A stretch of 6,902 nucleotides of DNA, from NCBI GenBank assembly GCA_913061025.1, contig CAJXUJ010000069.1, positions 1 to 6,902 on the forward strand, read 5' to 3'. Each line of letters starts with the position of its first letter. Position 1 is the stretch's first letter. Below are positions 1 through 6,390 of the stretch, in pieces. The notes beneath the pieces are model-generated. The model saw only the letters and a program-made list of their open reading frames with translations, made no database searches and was not told where the DNA came from. The position numbers and the translations under genes are program-made. Source of the stretch: an uncultured Actinomycetes bacterium. Its GTDB lineage: Bacteria > Actinomycetota > Actinomycetes > S36-B12.

Positions 1-707
1 TGCCTGACGATTCGGGGGTCACTTCCGCGGACCGTCGGTCATTCGACCGACTCGTTAATTTCACCGATGCCGTCGTCGCCATCGGTATCACGCTTCAACT
101 GCTCCCTTTGATAGATGTGGCCGGTCCACAGGCTGGGCAATCCGTCTGGGAAGTTATTGCGGCAAATCAGGGGCAGGTCACGGCATTCATCCTTTCATTT
201 GTCGTTGTCATTGCCATGTGGTCGACCCACAATCGGGTCTTCAATTCGATGCGCCGTTACGACGGAACGATCTTCACACTGAATGTCATTTGGCTGCTGT
301 TGATTGTGTTCCTGCCGTGGCCGACCGCGATGTATGGCAACGCGGTCAACGATCAAGTGATCGGCTCAGGGGGTGTCGGTCTGCTTTATTGGTGGACTCT
401 GGCCGCCATAAGCGGACTCGGGTCGCTCATCGCCCTCCATGCGGGACGAACACCAGAGCTCCTCGAGCCGGACGCGCGTGCCGAGAGTCACCTGTATCGC
501 TCCATTCGACGATGGACCGGGGTTTCCTTTTTCGCCGCGTTTGCGAGCATTGGAATCCTGAGTGAATTCTTCCCGGGGGTATCGCCGTACCTGGCGCTGC
601 TCCTTGTCCCACTGAACCACTACCTGCGTCGACGATCCGATGCGATCTCACGTGAAGCACACGGCTTACAGGACTCGACCAAGACTGAACGGAGTGCAGA
701 TGAGTAA
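1..707 (+). CDS. TMEM175-family (DUF1211) membrane protein, 5' edge cut
   Basis: Membrane protein of the TMEM175/DUF1211 family; characterised bacterial members are six-helix potassium-permeable channels. The frame is open from base 3, giving 234 visible residues. Bases 1-2 are TG, so the codon beginning one base before the window is NTG and could be the true start. Counting the codon at 3-5 as residue 1, the family motif near the start of helix 1 (usually FSD) reads FTD at 20-22, followed by AVVAIGITLQLLPL, whose spaced Ile/Leu residues resemble the pore-lining set. Further hydrophobic segments lie near 59-80 (containing the family-typical W-x-x-H), 90-110 (ending in LPWP), 123-146, 172-190 and 195-208, which makes six in all. 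The C-terminus is charged. Length and helix count fit a full bacterial member. The gene overlaps fabG by 8 bases, so the two are probably co-translated. Channel function and ion preference are inferred from the family only. Confidence 0.85.
   Translation, partial: PDDSGVTSADRRSFDRLVNFTDAVVAIGITLQLLPLIDVAGPQAGQSVWEVIAANQGQVTAFILSFVVVIAMWSTHNRVFNSMRRYDGTIFTLNVIWLLLIVFLPWPTAMYGNAVNDQVIGSGGVGLLYWWTLAAISGLGSLIALHAGRTPELLEPDARAESHLYRSIRRWTGVSFFAAFASIGILSEFFPGVSPYLALLLVPLNHYLRRRSDAISREAHGLQDSTKTERSADE
691..694 (+). promoter_or_regulatory. Ribosome binding site of fabG
   Basis: GGAG lies 5 bases before the ATG at 700, inside the last codons of the TMEM175-family gene. It supports the start at 700 over the in-frame upstream ATG at 640, which would add 20 residues that do not resemble the family. 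Confidence 0.7.
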
Positions 708-1416
708 CCCCGTCGCGCTGATTACCGGCGGAAGTCGCGGAATAGGAGCGGCGATCGCCCAACGTCTCGTTGAGAGTGGGCATCGGGTGGTTGTCGCAAG
801 CCGAAGTGGTGAAGCGCCCGAGGGTGTGGACGTCGCCGGATCGGTGAGCATGGATGTCTCCGATGCGGAGTCAATCACGGCCGGGCTCGGTGCAGTGGAA
901 GACTCCTACGGACCCGTGGGTGTACTCGTCGCCAACGCAGGCGTTACTCGGGACAACCTGCTCATGCGAATGTCGGATGAAGACATCGACGACGTCCTGG
1001 CAACGAATCTAGCCGGATCGATCCGACTGTGCCGGGGAGTGTCTCGGGGCATGTTGCGTGCTAAATCGGGGCGGATCGTGTTGGTGTCGTCTGTTGTGGG
1101 CCTTCTCGGTAGTGCTGGGCAGGTGAACTACGCCGCATCGAAGGCAGGTTTAGTGGGTGCGGCGCGATCCTTAGCTCGGGAACTGGGTTCACGGGGTATC
1201 ACCGTGAACGTGGTAGCCCCGGGGTTTGTCGACACGGACATGACGGCCGAGTTGGACGAGGCACGGCGCGCAGAGATCCTGTCCGCTGTTCCGCTTGGTC
1301 GTTACGCTGACGTATCCGAAGTAGCCGGAGTGGTCGACTTCCTCGTCGGGCCTGATGCCGGGTACGTCACAGGTGCGGTCATCCCCGTGGATGGCGGTCT
1401 GGGAATGGGTCACTAG
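700..1416 (+). CDS. fabG: 3-oxoacyl-[acyl-carrier-protein] reductase FabG (MabA type)
   Basis: NADPH-dependent short-chain dehydrogenase that reduces 3-oxoacyl-ACP to 3-hydroxyacyl-ACP in the cytosolic type II fatty acid synthase. The 238 residues show the cofactor motif GGSRGIG at 10-16, whose Arg fits NADP(H) preference, and NAG at 79-81. The catalytic set is Asn103, Ser131, Tyr144 and Lys148 (S-x12-Y-x3-K, as in E. coli FabG Ser138/Tyr151/Lys155). VNVVAPGFVDTDMT and the C-terminal VDGGLGMGH are near-identical to mycobacterial MabA, whose long N-terminal extension is absent here. The start at 700 has a GGAG site 5 bases upstream and places the Rossmann fold at residue 5. The enoyl reductase gene follows after 9 bases, as in the mycobacterial mabA-inhA operon. 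Paralogous SDR enzymes share these motifs, but the inhA neighbour makes the FAS-II role strong. Confidence 0.95.
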   Translation: MSNPVALITGGSRGIGAAIAQRLVESGHRVVVASRSGEAPEGVDVAGSVSMDVSDAESITAGLGAVEDSYGPVGVLVANAGVTRDNLLMRMSDEDIDDVLATNLAGSIRLCRGVSRGMLRAKSGRIVLVSSVVGLLGSAGQVNYAASKAGLVGAARSLARELGSRGITVNVVAPGFVDTDMTAELDEARRAEILSAVPLGRYADVSEVAGVVDFLVGPDAGYVTGAVIPVDGGLGMGH

Positions 1417-1420
1417 GAGG
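1415..1420 (+). promoter_or_regulatory. Strong Shine-Dalgarno of inhA overlapping the fabG stop
   Basis: A full AGGAGG begins inside the fabG stop codon (TAG at 1414-1416) and sits 5 bases before the GTG at 1426. It decides the GTG start. A ribosome terminating on fabG covers this site, so the two reductases are probably translationally coupled and made in matched amounts. Confidence 0.85.
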
Positions 1421-1425
1421 TACCC

Positions 1426-2193
1426 GTGGGACTGTTGACCGACAAGACGGTGGTGGTGACCGGTGTTCTCACCGATCAATCGATCGCTTTTCACATTGCC
1501 CGTCTGGCGCAAGAAGAGGGCGCGTCAGTGATCCTGACGAGCTTCGGTCGCACCATGTCCCTGACCAAGCGCTCGGCATCGCGTTTGCCCACCGAAGCGC
1601 CCATCGTCGAACTCGATGTGACCGATGACGAGCACCTCGGATCATTCGCCGAGCGACTCGGTGAGCATTGCGACACCGTCGAAGGACTCGTTCACTCGAT
1701 CGGTTTCGCGCCTGAGGCCGCCCTGGGTGGGAACTTCCTGAACACCACGTGGCCGGACGTCGCCACCGCGATGCAGGTCTCTGCTTATTCGCTCGCTTCC
1801 TTGACGATGGCGACGAAGCCTCGGCTTGTAGCTGGATCGTCGGTCGTGGGTCTGGACTTCGACGCCACCGTCGCCTGGCCCACATATGACTGGATGGGTG
1901 TTGCCAAGGCCGCACTTGAGTCGACGTCGCGTTACCTCGCGCGTGACCTTGGCGGTGACGGAATCCGTGTGAATCTGGTGGCTGCTGGACCCATCCGCAC
2001 GATGGCGGCGAAGAGCATCCCGGGTTTCGATGAATTCGAGAAGGTTTGGCAAGAGCGCGCACCTTTGGGTTGGGACCTCACCGATCCGACCCCCGCGGCT
2101 CAGGCCTGCGTCGCCTTGCTGTCACCGTGGTTCGCGGCGACCACCGGCGAGATCGTGCACGTGGACGGTGGCGTGCACTCGCAGGGCGCGTAG
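1426..2193 (+). CDS. inhA: NADH-dependent enoyl-[acyl-carrier-protein] reductase, InhA family
   Basis: Reduces trans-2-enoyl-ACP to acyl-ACP, the last step of each FAS-II cycle. The 255 residues begin at GTG 1426 after an AGGAGG site. The nucleotide loop GVLTDQSIAFHIA (13-25) matches mycobacterial InhA. HSIGF at 90-94 contains the equivalent of InhA Ser94 (Ser91). The catalytic Tyr154 and Lys161 lie in YDWMGVAK (Y-x6-K, InhA Tyr158/Lys165), and Phe145 matches InhA Phe149, the residue that separates InhA from FabI, which has Tyr one position further away. AAGPIRT is present. The odd feature is the substrate-binding loop: from IRT to the GW of APLGW is 27 residues, against about 37 in mycobacterial InhA, which is the length in E. 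coli FabI. The protein is therefore shorter than the 269-residue InhA and probably handles ordinary chain lengths. The C-terminus has Ser252 where InhA has the phosphorylated Thr266. Confidence 0.94.
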   Translation: MGLLTDKTVVVTGVLTDQSIAFHIARLAQEEGASVILTSFGRTMSLTKRSASRLPTEAPIVELDVTDDEHLGSFAERLGEHCDTVEGLVHSIGFAPEAALGGNFLNTTWPDVATAMQVSAYSLASLTMATKPRLVAGSSVVGLDFDATVAWPTYDWMGVAKAALESTSRYLARDLGGDGIRVNLVAAGPIRTMAAKSIPGFDEFEKVWQERAPLGWDLTDPTPAAQACVALLSPWFAATTGEIVHVDGGVHSQGA

Positions 2194-2206
2194 CGTCGAT
2201 TCACGG

Positions 2207-2731
2207 ATGGGCGAGGTGGCAGAGCACGCGTCTCGGCTCATTCTGATCCGGCACGCGAAGAGCGACTACCCGGTGGGCGTCCCGGACCACGACCGGCCAC
2301 TCAACGCGCGAGGACGGGCCAATGCCCGCGTCATGGGGAAGCTCGTTGGGGAAATCCTCACCCCACTCGGGGATTACTCGCTGGCGTTATCGACGGCGGT
2401 GCGAGTGCAAGAGACGTGGAGAGTGATGTCGGAGTCGGTTCCAAAGCCGACGCACAGTTGGAATGATGCGTCGCTCTACCTCGCGGAACCAGACACCATC
2501 ATCGAAGTAGCGCAGTGTTCCTCCACACCGACCGTGGTACTCGTCGGGCATAACCCGGGAATCGAGGACCTCGCTCGGATGAGTCGGGGCGCGGATTCGG
2601 CACGGGACCCGCACACGGGTCGAGCCCTGCGAGACAAGCTCCCGACCAGCTCGGTGACAGTCATCGAGGGTGGACCTTCTCCATGGACACTGGAGGGTTC
2701 GCAGATCGTTGGCTTCTACGTCTGCCGCTGA
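2207..2731 (+). CDS. SixA-type histidine phosphatase family protein
   Basis: Small cytosolic phosphatase of the histidine phosphatase superfamily, closest in layout to SixA, which removes phosphate from phosphohistidine on signalling or phosphotransfer proteins in E. coli. The 174 residues show the catalytic LIRHAKSD with His16, RPLNARG near 30, LSTAVRVQETW (the usual S-x-A-x-R-A-x-x-T strand), the second active-site histidine His115 in GHNPG, and a DKLPTSSV segment like the SixA K-x-P-T motif. Length is normal for the family. The start is uncertain: ATG 2207 has only a weak ribosome site, and GTG 2216 in frame is an alternative that removes three residues. The gene lies 13 bases after inhA on the same strand and is probably the last gene of that transcript. 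Its substrate is unknown; a small-molecule phosphatase role is possible. Confidence 0.85.
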   Translation: MGEVAEHASRLILIRHAKSDYPVGVPDHDRPLNARGRANARVMGKLVGEILTPLGDYSLALSTAVRVQETWRVMSESVPKPTHSWNDASLYLAEPDTIIEVAQCSSTPTVVLVGHNPGIEDLARMSRGADSARDPHTGRALRDKLPTSSVTVIEGGPSPWTLEGSQIVGFYVCR

Positions 2732-2739
2732 TGATCGTG

Positions 2740-2757
2740 AGACCTCACAGGAGGTCT
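2740..2757. terminator. Hairpin at convergent gene ends, possible bidirectional terminator
   Basis: AGACCTC at 2740-2746 and its exact reverse complement GAGGTCT at 2751-2757 enclose a 4-base loop, ACAG. It starts 9 bases after the sixA-like stop and contains the serB stop (2745-2747, minus strand), so it could end both transcripts. There is no real T-run on either strand, so strength is doubtful, although many actinobacterial terminators lack one. Confidence 0.5.
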
Positions 2758-4001
2758 GTTGATTCTGCTCCGGCAGCGTCTCGGGCGTCGGCGAACTCCA
2801 CTTCGTCTCGGGTGATGCCCATGAGGTAGAGAACGGTGTCCAAGAAGGGGACGGACACCGACGCGTCGGCAACCGCCCGAGCGGCGGGTTTGGCATTGAA
2901 GGCAATCCCCAAACCTGCGGCCTCGAGCATGTCGATGTCGTTCGCCCCGTCGCCGATCGCAATAGTGCGACGGCGGGGAATGCCGAAGCGAACGGCTAAT
3001 TCTTCGAGGGCCTTCCTCTTTCCCGGCCGGTCGACGACATCACCTACAACCCGTCCAGTGAGGCGACCATCCGAAATCTCCAGGGTGTTCGCACGAAGCT
3101 CGGCGACGCCGAGTTGCGCTGCGATGGGCGCGACGACCTGGGAGAAACCCCCCGAGACCAGGGCGATTCGATACCCCAGTCGATTGAGCGTCCGGCAGAG
3201 AGTCCTGGCCCCGGGGGTGAGCCGCACTCGGTCACGAACAACGGCCAGGGAACTTTCCGGAAGACCTTCCAGTAGCGCTACGCGCTCGTGCAGGGACTCA
3301 GAGAAGTCCAACTCACCGGCCATGGCGCGTTCGGTAACCGCGGCTACGGCCTCCTGCTGACCAGCCTCGGCCGCGAGTAGATCGATCACCTCGTCTTGAA
3401 TCACGGTGGAATCGACGTCCATGACGACGAGGTACTGTCCACGGGATTCGAGGCCGGTTTCCTGCACGGCGAGGTCGACGCTGCTCTGGGCTGAAATGCT
3501 TGCCAGGGGTCGTCGGAGCTCGTCGGGGTCCACGCCGCCACCTTCGAAGGAGATTGCGGTAACCGGGTAATGAGCGACGCGGCGAATCCGATCGATGTTG
3601 CCGCCACCGGCCGCGATGACAGTCGCGACATCTGCCACTGCTCCCGGGGTGAGATCGGGTGCCATGAGGGTCACTCGAAACAGTGGTCGTCCCGAGTGGC
3701 GTTCGGTGTGGGTCGAGGACTCGCTGTGCGCTCCCGCGGGCTCGATAGCGATGGTTGCTTCCATCTCCAAGTCTCGCGCCAAGGCGAGGAGCGCAGCGTG
3801 GAGCGCGCGAAGGCTATTGGGATCTCCGTCGATGGATGTCGCGATGATCAGTCGATCGCGCATCACGATCTGATCGATATCGCGAACGAGTACGGGAAAT
3901 TCACTGCACGTTGCGAAGAGATCGCGCGTTACACCTGGTCGGTCGCGACCGCTGAGGGTCGCGAGCATTGTTGAATCGGTTCGACGAGGTGCCTGGTTCA
4001 T
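2745..4001 (-). CDS. serB: Phosphoserine phosphatase SerB with two N-terminal ACT domains
   Basis: Hydrolyses O-phospho-L-serine to serine, the last step of the phosphorylated serine pathway, with Mg2+ in the cytosol. The 418 residues hold a first ACT domain near 12-86 (GRDRPGVTRDLF at the start), a Ser/His/Thr-rich linker near 88-105, a second ACT domain near 106-180, and a C-terminal HAD domain. HAD motifs are complete: DVDST at 195-199 (nucleophile Asp195, acid/base Asp197), SGGFS at 283-287, Lys328 and GDGANDIDM at 350-358. Length and order match M. tuberculosis SerB2 (about 409 residues), in which ACT domains sense amino acids. The ATG at 4001 has no clear ribosome site; an ATG at 3968 (residue 12) would cut into the start of ACT1 and has none either. 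It is transcribed away from the ABC gene and converges on the FAS-II block. Confidence 0.95.
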   Translation of the reverse strand: MNQAPRRTDSTMLATLSGRDRPGVTRDLFATCSEFPVLVRDIDQIVMRDRLIIATSIDGDPNSLRALHAALLALARDLEMEATIAIEPAGAHSESSTHTERHSGRPLFRVTLMAPDLTPGAVADVATVIAAGGGNIDRIRRVAHYPVTAISFEGGGVDPDELRRPLASISAQSSVDLAVQETGLESRGQYLVVMDVDSTVIQDEVIDLLAAEAGQQEAVAAVTERAMAGELDFSESLHERVALLEGLPESSLAVVRDRVRLTPGARTLCRTLNRLGYRIALVSGGFSQVVAPIAAQLGVAELRANTLEISDGRLTGRVVGDVVDRPGKRKALEELAVRFGIPRRRTIAIGDGANDIDMLEAAGLGIAFNAKPAARAVADASVSVPFLDTVLYLMGITRDEVEFADARDAAGAESTDLL

Positions 4002-4061
4002 GTCGAGCCCACGGTACTGCGGGTGATGGGGACCGAATGCACAAGACCCTAGGGTGATGCC
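4002..4061. promoter_or_regulatory. Divergent promoter interval between serB and the ABC ATPase gene
   Basis: These 60 bases must hold the start signals for two divergent genes unless promoters lie inside the genes. ACCCTAGGGT at 4046-4055 is a perfect palindrome, so it offers a TAGGGT (TAnnnT, -10-like) hexamer on each strand. The plus-strand copy at 4050-4055 is 6 bases from the GTG at 4062, the spacing expected of a leaderless transcript. A minus-strand TACCGT (4011-4016) lies 9 bases before the serB ATG. GGGTGATG occurs twice (4021-4028 and 4052-4059), 31 bases apart. No good -35 hexamer is seen. Confidence 0.4.
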
Positions 4062-4844
4062 GTGCGCGTTCTCGAGATGACAGACGTGGGGGTCCGTCGA
4101 GGTACTTCCTGGTTGTTATCCGACCTGACATGGCAGGTCGATGAGGCGGATCGCTGGGTTGTGATCGGGCCCAACGGTGCAGGAAAAACAACAGCATTGA
4201 CCATTGCCTCGACGCGCATGTTTCCCAGCGCCGGCTCGGTGGAAGTGCTGGGTGAACGTATGGGCGCCGTTGATCTTTCGGAACTACGCCCACGCGTGGG
4301 CTTTGCCAGCAGTGCCTTAATGCGGGAAATCCCCATGCATGAGACGGCGGCGGACCTGGTCGTGACAGCCGCCTACGGCATCACCGGGCGCTGGCAAGAG
4401 CATTACGCCGAGGAAGACATGGATCGGGCCAGATCGCTTTTGGCGATGTGGGGCGCCCAGGGATACGCGGACCGTCCCTTCGCTTCACTGTCCGAGGGCG
4501 AGCGCAAGCGGGTTCTCATCGCCCGCGCGCTGATGAGCGATCCAGAACTCCTGCTGCTTGATGAACCCGGCGCGGGGCTCGACCTCGCGGGCCGTGAGGA
4601 ATTGGTGGGGATGCTGGGGGAGTTCGCATCCGACCCCTTCTCTCCGACTCTCATCTTGGTTACCCACCACTTGGAGGAGATCCCGCCGGGTGTGACGCAC
4701 GCCTTGATCCTCGGAAAGGGTCGGCCAATAGCCGCAGGGCCAATCGCGGCCACGCTCACCAGCGAGAACATCTCCATGGCCTACGGCATGAATATCTCCG
4801 TCACTTCTATCGACGAACGGTGGCTCGCCACCGCAACGCGGTGA
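4062..4844 (+). CDS. ABC transporter ATP-binding protein (ModF/YlmA-like), no permease nearby
   Basis: Single-domain ATPase of 260 residues. Walker A is GPNGAGKT at 36-43, the signature is LSEGERKR at 143-150 (the LSxGE form), Walker B is ELLLLDEP at 162-169 followed by the D-loop GAGLD, and the H-loop histidine is His202 in VTHH. The Q-loop region near 79-86 reads VGFASSAL with no glutamine, which with the LSEGE signature resembles the ModF/YlmA group (COG1119) more than importer ATPases; that assignment is by motif only. No membrane or substrate-binding partner is encoded in the visible region. GTG 4062 has AGGG 7 bases upstream, but the same bases could be a -10 element. The photolyase gene follows 46 bases after the stop. 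An ABC ATPase (Rv3041c) also lies next to serB2 in M. tuberculosis, so the pairing may be old; its substrate is unknown. Confidence 0.85.
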   Translation: MRVLEMTDVGVRRGTSWLLSDLTWQVDEADRWVVIGPNGAGKTTALTIASTRMFPSAGSVEVLGERMGAVDLSELRPRVGFASSALMREIPMHETAADLVVTAAYGITGRWQEHYAEEDMDRARSLLAMWGAQGYADRPFASLSEGERKRVLIARALMSDPELLLLDEPGAGLDLAGREELVGMLGEFASDPFSPTLILVTHHLEEIPPGVTHALILGKGRPIAAGPIAATLTSENISMAYGMNISVTSIDERWLATATR

Positions 4845-4875
4845 CAGGGAGCGCTGTGAAGGCGAGCACTGCGAT

Positions 4876-4880
4876 GGAGA
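4876..4880 (+). promoter_or_regulatory. Ribosome binding site of the photolyase gene
   Basis: GGAGA lies before three consecutive in-frame start codons, TTG 4885, GTG 4888 and ATG 4891. Counted from GGAG, spacing is 5, 8 and 11 bases. GTG 4888 has the best spacing and ATG 4891 the best codon, and the choice changes the protein by at most two residues. Confidence 0.5.
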
Positions 4881-4890
4881 GCGCTTGGTG

Positions 4891-6390
4891 ATGGCTGCAT
4901 CTACTTCTGACACGACGCGATGGTTGTTCGCGGATCAACTTGGCCCCCATTTCGACGACGGCGAACCCATCTTGTTGATCGAGGCGAAGTCGGTTTTTGC
5001 GCGCCGCGTCTATCACCGGCAGAAGGCGCATCTCATCCTCAGCGCCCTTCGGCATCGACAAGCCGAGGATCCGACCCGGGTCACCTTGCTGAGATCGGAC
5101 TCATATCGAGACGCCCTGTCGCGCTACCGCGATGAGACCGGCCACGCGATCACCGGGATTGCCGCGACGTCGCGGCCTGCTCGGCGGCTGGTCGAATCCC
5201 TCGGCCTTGCGTCTGTTGGCCCGGAGCGTGGCTGGTTCACCCAGCCTGCGGAATTCCAAGCCTGGGTCGATGCTCGCGGGAAACGACGCCTGCTCATGGA
5301 GGACTGGTATCGAACGGTCCGAAAAGAGCATGGCGTTCTCATGGATGGGGAGAAGCCCGAGGGTGGGCGCTGGAACTTCGATTCCGACAATCGCTTACCG
5401 CCACCGAAGGGTCATACGCATCTGCCCGTGCCCGAACCCTGGCAACCGGTCGAAGACGACATTGATCGAGGAGTCCGAGAAGACCTCGACGCATGGGAAG
5501 CGGAGGGAATTCGGTTCTTGGGTACCGACGGGCCGCGACGATTTGCCGTCACCAGATCCGAAGCTATCGAGGCGCTCGACGATTTCCTCGACAATCGCCT
5601 GTCTATGTTCGGTCCGTATGAGGACGCGGTTCTGTGGCGGGATCCCTTTATGGCGCACTCGCTGCTGTCGGTACCGCTGAACCTTGGACTCCTGCACCCC
5701 CGCGAAGTCGTCGACAGAGCCGAGAACTACTGGCGAGAGGACCGGGCGACACTCGCCAGCGTCGAGGGACTTGTCCGTCAGATCATCGGGTGGCGCGAGT
5801 ATGTCTGGCACCTGTATTGGCACCTCGGTGAGGAGTACGAAGATAGAAACGACCTCCACGCCGACATCGAGCCTCCAGAGTGGTTCCTTCAGGCTTCAGC
5901 AGACGAGGTTGACGCAGCGTGTCTGCGGCATTCTCTGGGGTACGTGCGAGATCTGGGCTATTCCCACCACATCGTTCGACTCATGGTGCTGAGTAACTGG
6001 GCACTGCAGCGGGGTTATTCACCACAGACGATGAACGATTGGTTTCGACGGGCGTTCGTGGATGGTTACCCGTGGGTGATGACGGCCAACGTCATTGGCA
6101 TGGGCCTGTACGCCGATGGTGGAGTCATGGCTACCAAGCCGTACGTATCGGGCGGCGCCTATTTGAAGAAGATGACGGACTTCTGTGGTGATTGTCGCTA
6201 CAACCCGAAGGTGAGGGTCGGGGAGGATGCGTGTCCGTTCACCGCGGGCTACTGGGCCTTCCTAGACGCCAAGCGAGACATCCTTGCGGGTAATCACCGG
6301 CTTGCCACGGCATTTCGGACGCTCGACAAGCTGGCGGACCGCGAGGAACTCATCGATCAGGAGATGCGCCGAGGAGAGCAGGCTCCGTGA
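4891..6390 (+). CDS. Iron-sulfur cryptochrome/photolyase (FeS-BCP), PhrB-like (6-4) photolyase
   Basis: Predicted light-driven DNA repair flavoprotein of the FeS-BCP class (COG3046), whose model Agrobacterium PhrB repairs (6-4) photoproducts with FAD, a ribityllumazine antenna and a 4Fe-4S cluster. Numbering from TTG 4885 as residue 1, the N-terminal antenna-type domain opens with WLFADQLGPHF (13-23). GGRWNFDSDNR is at 160-170, and a helical FAD domain follows with QIIGWREYVW (299-308). The four cluster cysteines are Cys346, Cys434, Cys437 and Cys450, with the same spacing as PhrB Cys350/438/441/454. The active-site pair His361-His362 in YSHHIVRLM matches PhrB His365-His366. About 499 residues is close to PhrB length (about 507). 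ATG 4891 is chosen; GTG 4888 and TTG 4885 are alternatives. It follows the ABC gene and overlaps the TSUP gene. No actinobacterial SOS-type box is seen upstream. Repair and blue-light receptor functions cannot be separated by motif alone. Confidence 0.93.
   Translation: MAASTSDTTRWLFADQLGPHFDDGEPILLIEAKSVFARRVYHRQKAHLILSALRHRQAEDPTRVTLLRSDSYRDALSRYRDETGHAITGIAATSRPARRLVESLGLASVGPERGWFTQPAEFQAWVDARGKRRLLMEDWYRTVRKEHGVLMDGEKPEGGRWNFDSDNRLPPPKGHTHLPVPEPWQPVEDDIDRGVREDLDAWEAEGIRFLGTDGPRRFAVTRSEAIEALDDFLDNRLSMFGPYEDAVLWRDPFMAHSLLSVPLNLGLLHPREVVDRAENYWREDRATLASVEGLVRQIIGWREYVWHLYWHLGEEYEDRNDLHADIEPPEWFLQASADEVDAACLRHSLGYVRDLGYSHHIVRLMVLSNWALQRGYSPQTMNDWFRRAFVDGYPWVMTANVIGMGLYADGGVMATKPYVSGGAYLKKMTDFCGDCRYNPKVRVGEDACPFTAGYWAFLDAKRDILAGNHRLATAFRTLDKLADREELIDQEMRRGEQAP
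6371..6390 (+). promoter_or_regulatory. Coupled start of the TSUP gene in the photolyase 3' end
   Basis: GAGGAGAG (6371-6378) lies 8 bases before GTG 6387, and that GTG overlaps the photolyase TGA (6388-6390) as GTGA. The arrangement fits stop-restart translational coupling and fixes the start of the downstream gene. Confidence 0.65.

Noticed and set aside
640..699. Upstream in-frame ATG that would lengthen FabG by 20 residues
   Set aside because: The extra residues lie inside the TMEM175-family gene and do not resemble FabG, and the ATG at 700 has a well-placed GGAG.
1469..2062. Long open frames on the minus strand across inhA, and similar antisense frames elsewhere
   Set aside because: They are Arg/Ser/Pro-rich with no recognisable motif, as expected of shadow frames opposite high-GC genes.
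2030..2206. Upstream start for the SixA-like protein inside inhA
   Set aside because: The extension would be Arg/Pro-rich out-of-frame inhA sequence, and the family fold begins only at about residue 9 of the shorter protein.
2836..3360. Open plus-strand frame opposite serB
   Set aside because: Ser/Arg/Thr-rich composition, no domain, and it lies opposite a gene with complete HAD motifs.
4845..4890. Repeated AGCGCT and near-repeats before the photolyase gene
   Set aside because: AGCGCT is short and palindromic, and the copies form no convincing extended stem or operator. No SOS-type GAAC-N4-GTTC box is present.
4062..6390. ABC ATPase plus photolyase as a photorepair pair, because ModF in E. 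coli has also been called PhrA
   Set aside because: The synonym is historical and the ATPase's subfamily is not certain here, so the adjacency alone does not support a joint repair function.
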